A stretch of DNA of 10,934 nt from Fusobacteriales bacterium. GTDB taxonomy: Bacteria > Fusobacteriota > Fusobacteriia > Fusobacteriales > Leptotrichiaceae. Where the stretch lies: assembly GCA_031285605.1 (NCBI GenBank), contig JAITVW010000271.1, positions 1-10,934 of the forward strand, in the 5' to 3' direction. The notes beneath the pieces were generated by a model. It ran no database searches. It was not told the DNA's origin and saw only the letters and a program-made list of their open reading frames with translations. Position 1 is the first letter of the stretch. Each line of letters opens with the position of its first letter. Position numbers and translations under genes: made by a program. Shown here piece after piece: positions 1 to 6,008 of this stretch.

Positions 1-711
1 ATTTTTATCACCGCGGGAAAAACATTTAGAAAATTCCAGAGGAACATTTTTATCCGAATAAGCAACAGTTTCAAAGTAAAAAACAGGATCATTTTTTGAG
101 ATAGTAAGGAGGTTTGAGAGCTCTTTTGTTGCCTTTTGCACTTCAAATGTTCTTACAGCTTTTTTTATGATAATATTTTTTTCTTCAAAAGAATCATAAA
201 GAGAAACTTTTTCAAAATCTTTTTCAAATAAAAAGGGAACTTTTTCATAAGGGATGTATGTGGTAACAATCAAAAGCGGTTCATTGTCGGCATATCTCAG
301 TCTCACGAGTTCTATTACATTTTCATCACTTTTTAGTTCCAGCTTTTCTCTTGTCTGCTTGTCCGGCGTAACAAGAAGTTTTTTTAAGACTTTTGTACCG
401 GGACTTACTCCTTTTTGTGACATTTCGGCATTAAAGTTCTGAATAATGTGGGTAAATTCCTGTTTTATTTTTTTATCAGAGGAAACATAGGTTCCTTTGC
501 CTTTTATTCTAATCAAATTTCCGTTTTGAACAAGGATATCCATGGCTTTTCTAATAGTAGGTCTGCTCACATTGTACATTTTACAGAGATCCAGTTCTTT
601 GGGAATAATTTCGCCATATGCAAAAACTCCGTTTTGTATATCATTGTATATTATTTCGAGAATCTGTTCATATAATGGAATTCCTATATTCTTATCTATT
701 TGTTTTTTCAT
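1..711 (-). CDS. GntR-family transcriptional regulator, HutC/UTRA type (C-terminus cut by window edge)
   Basis: DNA-binding repressor or activator that probably controls the divergent mtlD-deoC-PTS-dehydrogenase operon. The 237 visible residues begin with a GntR winged helix-turn-helix (about residues 12-77): LYEQI near the start, the recognition-helix segment VSRPTIRKAM at about 48-57, and the wing motif IRIKGKGTYV at about 67-76. A UTRA effector-binding domain follows (about 95-237), ending in the typical FSRGDKN segment at the window edge, so probably only a few residues are missing. UTRA domains usually bind a phosphorylated sugar or related metabolite, so the inducer is likely an intermediate of the neighbouring pathway (inference). 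The ATG at 709-711 is preceded by GAGGTG (723-728, minus strand) at a long 11-base spacing. The family call is secure; the target is inferred from divergent placement and the palindrome in the shared intergenic region. Confidence 0.93.
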   Translation of the reverse strand, partial: MKKQIDKNIGIPLYEQILEIIYNDIQNGVFAYGEIIPKELDLCKMYNVSRPTIRKAMDILVQNGNLIRIKGKGTYVSSDKKIKQEFTHIIQNFNAEMSQKGVSPGTKVLKKLLVTPDKQTREKLELKSDENVIELVRLRYADNEPLLIVTTYIPYEKVPFLFEKDFEKVSLYDSFEEKNIIIKKAVRTFEVQKATKELSNLLTISKNDPVFYFETVAYSDKNVPLEFSKCFSRGDKN

Positions 712-737
712 TTGTAAAGTAACACCTCATTTTTCAT

Positions 738-767
738 ATTATAACAATTTTATATCATTTTGAACAA
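738..767 (-). promoter_or_regulatory. Candidate promoter of the GntR regulator gene
   Basis: On the minus strand, TATAAT (738-743) is a perfect -10 box. A weak -35 TTGTTC (762-767) lies 18 bases upstream. Transcription would start near 731, giving a leader of only about 20 bases that carries the GAGGTG ribosome site. The -10 is convincing; the -35 is poor. Confidence 0.45.
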
Positions 768-771
768 TTTT
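743..771. repeat. Direct repeat AACAATTTT over the regulator promoter
   Basis: The 9-mer AACAATTTT occurs at 743-751 and 763-771, exactly 20 bases (two helical turns) apart. It covers the -10 and -35 of the regulator promoter. The second copy lies inside an inverted repeat, TTTGA (759-763) and TCAAA (772-776). This spacing would suit a dimeric regulator bound on one DNA face and could be an autoregulatory site, but short AT-rich repeats also arise by chance here. Confidence 0.3.
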
Positions 772-791
772 TCAAATAAATAATTTTTCTA

Positions 792-819
792 TTGACAAAA
801 TAAAAAAATGTGGTAATAT
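792..819 (+). promoter_or_regulatory. Promoter of the mtlD operon (extended -10)
   Basis: A consensus -35 TTGACA (792-797) is followed after 16 bases by the -10 TAATAT (814-819), preceded by TG at 811-812 in the extended -10 arrangement. Transcription should start near 826, giving a leader of about 70 bases before the mtlD ATG. It is the only strong sigma70-type signal in the gap. Its -10 is embedded in a palindrome, which suggests control by the adjacent GntR regulator. Confidence 0.75.
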
Positions 820-872
820 ATTATTACATAATATGACATAACATTACATAACAAAACATATGGTAATATATT
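811..872. promoter_or_regulatory. Operator-like palindrome and its downstream repeat
   Basis: GTAATA (813-818) and TATTAC (822-827) form a perfect 6+6 inverted repeat around TAT, sitting exactly on the -10 box. The 12-mer TGGTAATATATT that opens this element (811-822) recurs at 861-872, 50 bases downstream in the leader. HutC-type GntR regulators generally bind short palindromes beginning GT and ending AC, which fits. Binding here would block RNA polymerase; the downstream copy could be a second half-site. Seen in sequence; the regulatory role is inferred. Confidence 0.5.
827..860 (+). repeat. Four helically phased ACATA repeats in the mtlD leader
   Basis: ACATA occurs at 827-831, 836-840, 846-850 and 856-860, a period of 9-10 bases, with the first three copies extended to ACATAA. 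A longer word, ATTACATAA, occurs at 824-832 and 843-851. The array lies just after the predicted transcription start and ends where the second TGGTAATATATT copy begins. It may be part of a multi-site operator or an initially transcribed regulatory segment; it could also be simple low-complexity drift. Confidence 0.4.
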
Positions 873-895
873 TAGATTTGGAAAAGGAGGCAGTT

Positions 896-2041
896 ATGGA
901 AGTTTTTCATTTTGGTGCCGGCAGCATAGGAAGAGGTTTTATAGGGAAAATACTTTCTGAAAACTCATACAATGTCACATTTATTGATGTAAATGAAGAA
1001 ATCATATCCCGGCTGAATAAAGATAATGAATATACAGTGGAGACTGTAGGATCAAACAGTAAAACCGAAACAGTAAAAAATGTATGCGGGTTATTATCGG
1101 GGGATCTGGAAGGGATAAAAAGAAAAGTACCGGTAACAGACCTTATAACAACAGCAGTGGGAGCCAATGTACTGGAAATAATAGCACCAACAGTGGCAGA
1201 AATAATCAAAATCAGAAAAAACAGCGGTATTACAAGATACATTAACATAATAGCCTGTGAAAACAAACTCGAAGCTTCTACTTTTCTGAAATTAAAAGTA
1301 GAAAAATATCTGAATGAGGATGAAAAGGAGTATATGGAAACATATGCAGGATTTGTAAATTCAGCGGTGGACAGATTAATTCCGCCGAGAAAAATAGAAG
1401 GAAAAGAGGCAACATACACAATAGTGGAGGATTTCAACGAATGGATAGCAGATGAAACTCTTATAAAAGGAGAGCTTACGCTAAAGGGAATGATAAAAAA
1501 GAAAGAACTTACGCCATATATTGAAAGAAAACTTTTCACTGTAAATACAGGTCACATAATAGCTGCACACATGGGAGTATATATGAATTATGAAACTATA
1601 GATCAGGCTGTCTGTGATGAAAAAATAAGAAAAATAATAATCGGTGCAATGGAAGAAAGCGGTGCTGTATTAATAAAAAGATACGGTTTTGACAAAGAAG
1701 AACATGAAAAATATATACAAAAGATACTAAAGCGTTTTGAAAATAAGTATCTTGGAGACAGTACGGCAAGAGTGGGAAGAGAACCGTTAAGAAAGCTTGG
1801 CGTAAGGGAGAGACTTATAAGACCATTACTTGGAACACTTGAATATGAACTTCCCAATGAAAATTTATTAACAGGGATTTCATACGCATTAAAATATAAT
1901 GTTCCTTCTGACAGTGAATCTGTGGAGCTGCAGGAAATGCTTAAAACGGCAGGAGTAGAAGAAACTTTAAAAAAAGTTACGGAAAATTCCATTCCTGACG
2001 AGCTGATTACAATTATTAAATCAAATTATGAAAAATTATAA
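896..2041 (+). CDS. mtlD: Mannitol-1-phosphate 5-dehydrogenase
   Basis: Cytoplasmic NAD-dependent oxidation of mannitol 1-phosphate to fructose 6-phosphate, or of a related hexitol phosphate. The 381-residue product matches the usual MtlD length (about 382 in E. coli). An N-terminal Rossmann fold opens with FHFGAGSIGRGFIG (residues 5-18). The long-chain polyol dehydrogenase signature KLFTVNTGH lies at 212-220, giving the catalytic K, N and H (K212, N217, H220). Family segments IIACEN (118-123), FVNSAVDR (153-160) and, further on, AMEESGAVLIKRYGFD and LLGTLEYEL are present. The start is the ATG at 896, five bases after AAGGAGG (884-890); an upstream in-frame ATG at 860 would add 12 residues without family support and no ribosome site. 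It is the first gene of the operon. It is oddly paired with a fructose-type rather than a mannitol-type permease, so the natural substrate may not be mannitol. Confidence 0.93.
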   Translation: MEVFHFGAGSIGRGFIGKILSENSYNVTFIDVNEEIISRLNKDNEYTVETVGSNSKTETVKNVCGLLSGDLEGIKRKVPVTDLITTAVGANVLEIIAPTVAEIIKIRKNSGITRYINIIACENKLEASTFLKLKVEKYLNEDEKEYMETYAGFVNSAVDRLIPPRKIEGKEATYTIVEDFNEWIADETLIKGELTLKGMIKKKELTPYIERKLFTVNTGHIIAAHMGVYMNYETIDQAVCDEKIRKIIIGAMEESGAVLIKRYGFDKEEHEKYIQKILKRFENKYLGDSTARVGREPLRKLGVRERLIRPLLGTLEYELPNENLLTGISYALKYNVPSDSESVELQEMLKTAGVEETLKKVTENSIPDELITIIKSNYEKL

Positions 2042-2056
2042 AAATGGAGGATGACA

Positions 2057-2737
2057 ATGGAAAAAAAAGATTTGGCACAAATGGTGGATCATACACAGCT
2101 TAGAGCATATGCAGTAAAAGAAGATTTTGAAAAACTTTGTAAAGAAGCAGCAGATTACGGATTCAAGATGGTAGCAATAAATTCGTATCCGGTGGAATTA
2201 TGCAGCAAACTTCTGAAAGGAACAGGAGTGCATGTAGGAGCTGCTATTGGGTTTCCTCTCGGGCAGACAACTATAGAAAATAAAGTACATGAAACTAAAC
2301 AGGCTATAGAAAATGGGGCAGATGAAATTGATTATGTGATAAACATAGGAAAACTAAAGGAAAAAGACTATGATTACATAGAAAGAGAAATGACAGAGAT
2401 AGTAAAAGCATGCAGAGAAAAGAATATTTTATCAAAGGTAATATTCGAGAACTGTTATCTAACAGATGATGAGAAAATAAAAGTAAGTGAAATAGCAGTA
2501 AAAGTGAAACCGGACTTTATAAAAACCTCAACAGGATTTGGAACAGGCGGGGCTACATTAGAGGATGTAAAGCTGATGAAGTCAGTAGTAAAAGATGAAG
2601 TAAAGGTAAAAGCGGCAGGAGGTATAAGAGACCTTGATACATTTCTGGCAATGATGGAAGCAGGAGCTGAAAGAATAGGAACAAGTGCCGGAATAGAAAT
2701 TATGAATGAATATGATAAAAGAAATAAACAAATGTAA
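2057..2737 (+). CDS. deoC: Deoxyribose-phosphate aldolase (DeoC family)
   Basis: Class I aldolase that cleaves 2-deoxyribose 5-phosphate to glyceraldehyde 3-phosphate and acetaldehyde; relatives act on similar phosphorylated sugars. The 226-residue protein is a single TIM barrel of normal length for the shorter bacterial DeoC group. The Schiff-base lysine is K156 in FIKTSTGFG, the second active-site lysine is K185 in KVKAAGG, and an acidic residue is at D92 in IDYVINIG, so the catalytic set looks complete. The ATG at 2057 lies six bases after TGGAGG (2045-2050); the ATG at 2051 touches that site and is too close to be used. The gene follows mtlD by 15 bases. No nucleoside phosphorylase or phosphopentomutase gene is adjacent, so the aldolase probably serves this PTS pathway rather than deoxynucleoside salvage (inference). 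Confidence 0.92.
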   Translation: MEKKDLAQMVDHTQLRAYAVKEDFEKLCKEAADYGFKMVAINSYPVELCSKLLKGTGVHVGAAIGFPLGQTTIENKVHETKQAIENGADEIDYVINIGKLKEKDYDYIEREMTEIVKACREKNILSKVIFENCYLTDDEKIKVSEIAVKVKPDFIKTSTGFGTGGATLEDVKLMKSVVKDEVKVKAAGGIRDLDTFLAMMEAGAERIGTSAGIEIMNEYDKRNKQM

Positions 2738-2819
2738 ATAAGCCGGTCTGTAAATCTGAAACATGAAGAGCTCTTACATAAACAGCAGAAAATGCTTAAG
2801 TATTTTGGAAGGAGAAAAA

Positions 2820-3266
2820 ATGGATATAAATAAGCTTATGAATGAAAATCTTATTAATTTAAGTCTGAAAGGTGAAACAAAGCTGGATGTAATAAATGAA
2901 CTTGTGGAGCTTTTGGATAAAGAGGGAAGACTTCTGGATAAAGAAGCATATTTTCAGGATGTATTGAAAAGAGAAGAAATCGGATCTACAGGAGTAGAAA
3001 TGGGAGTAGCAATTCCTCATGGCAAGAGTGCAGGCGTGAAAGAACCTTCACTGGCATTCGGAAGAATAAACGGCGGTGTGGATTTTAATTCAATGGACGG
3101 AGTTAAGAGTGATCTTGTATTTTTAATAGCGGTTCCTGAAAATTCAGATGATACACATATAAGAATATTAACAAGCTTTGCAAGAAAAGTAATGCATAAG
3201 GAATTTAGAGACGGTCTCAGAAATGCAGTAAATTCTGCTGAAATAATAGAGTTACTGAATAACTGA
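2820..3266 (+). CDS. PTS fructose-type EIIA component (PTS_EIIA type-2)
   Basis: Cytoplasmic phosphocarrier that takes a phosphate from HPr and passes it to the IIB domain of the next gene's product. The 148-residue protein is a single EIIA type-2 domain. The phosphorylated histidine is H67 in the motif GVAIPHGK (62-69), and the later segment DLVFLIAVPE followed by DDTHIRIL is typical of the fold. The ATG at 2820 sits five bases after AAGGAG (2809-2814); an upstream in-frame ATG at 2763 lacks a ribosome site and family support. It follows deoC after 82 bases that contain the perfect 10-base palindrome AAGAGCTCTT (2766-2775) but no terminator. Partner of the downstream IIBC; it could in principle be a regulatory PtsN-like protein, but its operon position argues for transport. 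Confidence 0.92.
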   Translation: MDINKLMNENLINLSLKGETKLDVINELVELLDKEGRLLDKEAYFQDVLKREEIGSTGVEMGVAIPHGKSAGVKEPSLAFGRINGGVDFNSMDGVKSDLVFLIAVPENSDDTHIRILTSFARKVMHKEFRDGLRNAVNSAEIIELLNN

Positions 3267-3286
3267 TGTTTTATTCGGCAGTATGT

Positions 3287-3313
3287 CAATGTCAAAGTAC
3301 TTGTACTTCATTG
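3287..3313 (+). other. Candidate intercistronic hairpin between IIA and IIBC
   Basis: The 162 bases between the IIA and IIBC genes hold no convincing gene. CAATG (3287-3291) pairs with CATTG (3309-3313), and AAGTA (3295-3299) pairs with TACTT (3304-3308), closed by a CTTG tetraloop, with three unpaired bases on the left side. No T-run follows, so it is not a terminator. Nearer the gene, TGCTG (3386-3390) can pair with CAGCA (3406-3410), and CC (3384-3385) could pair into the Shine-Dalgarno sequence that begins at 3413. These could tune IIBC translation or mRNA decay; no folding energy was computed. Confidence 0.3.
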
Positions 3314-3428
3314 GTCTGCTCAAATTATAAAAATTTAAAAAAGAAATGGTATAGTGCGGTATTTTGTCCACTTTCAGTATTATCCTGCTGGAAGGAAACA
3401 GGCTGCAGCACTAGGAGGAGGAATATTT

Positions 3429-4817
3429 ATGAAATATGTAGCGATAACATCATGTTCGACAGGGATTGCACATACTTATATGGCAGCAGAGGCTTTACAG
3501 ATAGCGGCAAAAGAAATGAACGTGGAAATGAAAGTAGAAACACAAGGTTCAATAGGAGCGGAAAACGTACTTACCGATAAAGATATAAGAGAAGCAGATG
3601 CAGTAATAATAGCTGCAAGTACATCAGTAAATAAAGACAGATTTGCAGGAAAAAAACTTATAGAAGTAAATGTGGACGAAGCAATAAAAGATCCGAAAGC
3701 CCTTATAGAAAGAGCTTCAAAGCTGACAACAGCGTATCAGGCAGAAAAGGCAGCCGAACAGACAAAAACAGCAAAAGAAAAAAATCTCGGGCCTTATAAA
3801 CATTTGATGACAGGTGTATCATATATGATTCCGTTTGTAGTAGCAGGGGGTATAATGATAGCTCTTGCATTTGCACTGGGGGGAATAAATGCAGGAAGTC
3901 AGCAGGGGACATTGGCAGCAGCATTTATGCAGATCGGCGGAGGAACGTCATTTGTGTTAATGCTTCCGGTGCTCGCAGGGTTTATAGCATTTTCTATTGC
4001 TGACAGACCGGGGATTGTTCCGGGGATGATAGGCGGAATGCTTGCCAATGCTATAGGAGCAGGTTTTTTGGGAGCATTGGTTGCGGGTTTTCTTGCAGGA
4101 TATGTTATAATATTACTTAAACAGGTAATAAAAATACCAAAAGCATTTCAAGGATTAATGCCTGTACTTATTTTGCCGTTATTGTCTTCAATGATAGTCG
4201 GACTGGTTATGATTTATGTTTTGGGAAAACCATTTACAGCATTAAATAATTTTATGACAGACTGGCTGAACGGATTAAGCGGTATAAATTCCATAGGACT
4301 GGGAGTAATACTCGGGGCAATGATGGCCGTAGATATGGCAGGTCCTATAGGAAAAGCAGCATATTTCTTCGGAGTGGCATCACTTACAAGCTTGCAGCCC
4401 GGACAGACATCGACGGTAATGGCAGCAGTAATGGCAACCGGTATGATACCGCCGTTAAGTATGGCACTTGCATCTCTTATAGCAAAGGATAAATTTACGG
4501 CAGAGGAAAGAGAAGCGGGAAAAACAGCATGGGTATTGGGGCTTTCATTTATAACCGAAGGAGCTATACCATTTGCAGCGGCGGATCCTTTGAGAGTACT
4601 GCCTTCAGTAGTTTTGGGTTCGGCAGTTACAGGAGGACTTTCAATGCTGTTTAAATGTGGTCTGGCAGTTCCACACGGAGGAATATTCGTACTTCCGATA
4701 CCGGGAGCGGTAAGTAACCTGCTCGGATATATCATTGCCATAGCAGCAGGAACAGTAGCAGCGGCATTTGCAGTGATAATTTTGAAAAAGAAAAAAGAAA
4801 CTGCGGTTAACGCATAA
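3429..4817 (+). CDS. PTS fructose-type EIIBC permease (fused IIB-IIC)
   Basis: Membrane transporter that imports and phosphorylates its sugar or polyol. The 462-residue protein has an N-terminal fructose-type IIB domain (about 1-100) with the phosphorylated cysteine C9 in TSCSTGIAHTYMAAEAL. A charged linker follows, then a IIC membrane domain (about 118-455) with many hydrophobic segments and the family motifs GPIGKAAYFFG, ITEGAIPFAAADPLRVLP and PHGGIFVLP. The IIA domain is supplied by the preceding gene. The start is the ATG at 3429, seven bases after the strong AGGAGGAGG (3413-3421); an upstream in-frame ATG (3354) would add 25 unlike residues. The active loop reads CSTGIAHT where family members usually have CPTGIAHT or CPTGVAHT. 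Substrate unknown: fructose-type permeases also carry mannosylglycerate and other hexoses or polyols. The absence of a fructose-1-phosphate kinase gene argues against plain fructose. Confidence 0.92.
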   Translation: MKYVAITSCSTGIAHTYMAAEALQIAAKEMNVEMKVETQGSIGAENVLTDKDIREADAVIIAASTSVNKDRFAGKKLIEVNVDEAIKDPKALIERASKLTTAYQAEKAAEQTKTAKEKNLGPYKHLMTGVSYMIPFVVAGGIMIALAFALGGINAGSQQGTLAAAFMQIGGGTSFVLMLPVLAGFIAFSIADRPGIVPGMIGGMLANAIGAGFLGALVAGFLAGYVIILLKQVIKIPKAFQGLMPVLILPLLSSMIVGLVMIYVLGKPFTALNNFMTDWLNGLSGINSIGLGVILGAMMAVDMAGPIGKAAYFFGVASLTSLQPGQTSTVMAAVMATGMIPPLSMALASLIAKDKFTAEEREAGKTAWVLGLSFITEGAIPFAAADPLRVLPSVVLGSAVTGGLSMLFKCGLAVPHGGIFVLPIPGAVSNLLGYIIAIAAGTVAAAFAVIILKKKKETAVNA

Positions 4818-4839
4818 AATAAAAAGAGAGGTGGCATTT

Positions 4840-5886
4840 ATGAAAGCGGCATTTCTATATAATGCTAATGATTTAAGACTGGAAGAAACAGAAAAACCAT
4901 TAATAAATGATGATGAAATACTTGTGAAAGTAAAATCGGCAGCTATCTGCGGGACTGACATAAGAATGTTTAAAAACGGTTATGCAGGAGTGGATGAAAA
5001 CAATCCGAGAATACTGGGTCATGAAATCAGCGGTGAAATAGCTGAAACAGGAAAAAATGTACAAAAGTATAAAAAAGGTATGAGAGTCGCAATAGCGCCT
5101 AATATGGGATGCGGTATATGCGACAGATGTGTCAGCGGGAATACTCATTTATGTGAAACATATGAAGCATTCGGGATAAATCTTCAGGGCGGTTTTGCAG
5201 AATACTTAAAAATTCCTGCAAAAGCAGTAAATCAGGGAAATCTTGTAGAACTTGAGGAAAAGATAACATATGAGGAAGCTGCGCTTGCAGAGCCGTTATC
5301 ATGCGTTTTTAACGGACAGAGCAGGGTAAATATAGAACTTGGAGATACTGTACTCATAATTGGTGCGGGTCCGATAGGGATAATGCATGCATTTCTTGCG
5401 AAAATACAGGGAGCAGTGAAAGTATTTATGAATGACCTTTCTGAGGACAGACTGGCACTGTGTAAGGAGCTTGATCCTGATATAATAACAGTAGCTTCGG
5501 CAGAATTAAAAGAGAAAATAATGGCAGAAACTAAGGGGAACGGGGTAGATGTAAGCATAATAGCGGCTCCGTCACCGGAAGCACAAAGTTCTGCAATAGA
5601 ACTAATGAATATGAACGGAAGAGTGTTATTTTTCGGAGGACTGCCTAAAGACAGAGAAAATGTACAGTTAAATTCAAATATAATACATTATAAACAGCTT
5701 GCCGTACATGGCAGTGCACGTGCGAGTCTTATACAATACAGAAAATCACTGGCACTGATAGAGAACGGACTTATTCCAATGAAAAAAATAATTTCAAGCA
5801 GATTTAAACTTGATGAAATAGGTGAAGCAGTGAAAAAAGCCGCAGACGGAAGCGGTTTGAAAAATGTAATTAATTTTGAGGACTGA
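4840..5886 (+). CDS. Zinc-dependent MDR dehydrogenase, sorbitol/polyol-dehydrogenase-like
   Basis: Cytoplasmic NAD(P)-dependent oxidoreductase of the medium-chain, GroES-like family, probably acting on a polyol or sugar-phosphate alcohol. The 348-residue product carries catalytic-zinc ligands C37 (in ICGTD), H61 and E62 (in GHE) and the extra glutamate E151 (in AEPLSC) typical of sorbitol and threonine dehydrogenases. The four structural-zinc cysteines C91, C94, C97 and C105 and the Rossmann motif GAGPIG (175-180) are present. The ATG at 4840 is six bases after GAGGTG (4828-4833); a GTG at 4831 overlaps that site and is unlikely. It starts 22 bases after the IIBC gene and is the last gene before the terminator. 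GatD-like galactitol-phosphate dehydrogenase and L-iditol dehydrogenase are possible subfamilies; the exact substrate is open. Its presence beside MtlD suggests two distinct oxidation or epimerisation steps. Confidence 0.9.
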   Translation: MKAAFLYNANDLRLEETEKPLINDDEILVKVKSAAICGTDIRMFKNGYAGVDENNPRILGHEISGEIAETGKNVQKYKKGMRVAIAPNMGCGICDRCVSGNTHLCETYEAFGINLQGGFAEYLKIPAKAVNQGNLVELEEKITYEEAALAEPLSCVFNGQSRVNIELGDTVLIIGAGPIGIMHAFLAKIQGAVKVFMNDLSEDRLALCKELDPDIITVASAELKEKIMAETKGNGVDVSIIAAPSPEAQSSAIELMNMNGRVLFFGGLPKDRENVQLNSNIIHYKQLAVHGSARASLIQYRKSLALIENGLIPMKKIISSRFKLDEIGEAVKKAADGSGLKNVINFED

Positions 5887-5945
5887 TAATCAGGATTATA
5901 ATCTGAAAACAATCGGGCATGAAAAACAACAGTATAAATAAAAAT

Positions 5946-5998
5946 CGGACACAGTATTGGTTTGTAATGAGGAATTTACAATACGTGTCCGTTTTTTT
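5946..5998 (+). terminator. Rho-independent terminator of the mtlD operon, probably bidirectional
   Basis: CGGACAC (5946-5952) pairs with GTGTCCG (5985-5991), and GTATTG (5954-5959) pairs with CAATAC (5979-5984), with one bulged A at 5953. This gives a 13-bp stem with a 19-base loop, followed by seven T (5992-5998). Read on the minus strand, the same stem is followed by a T-rich stretch (complement of 5935-5945), so it can also end the convergent deacetylase gene, whose stop codon is about 10 bases away. The 59 bases between 5887 and 5945 hold nothing recognisable. Confidence 0.9.
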
Positions 5999-6008
5999 AC
6001 ATGATAGT

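Noticed and set aside
907..1539. 210-codon open frame on the minus strand inside mtlD
   Set aside because: It is antisense to a clearly conserved dehydrogenase, has Ser/Phe/Ile-rich composition typical of a reversed AT-rich gene, and shows no family motif or ribosome site.
3266..3580. 104-codon plus-strand frame running from the IIA/IIBC gap into the IIBC gene
   Set aside because: It overlaps the conserved IIB domain in another frame, is Cys/Arg-rich without family resemblance and lacks a ribosome site. The IIBC start at 3429 is much better supported.
4214..4837. 207-codon open frame on the minus strand inside the IIBC gene
   Set aside because: Antisense shadow of the membrane domain; composition rich in Ala/Pro/Ser from reversed codons, no recognisable domain.
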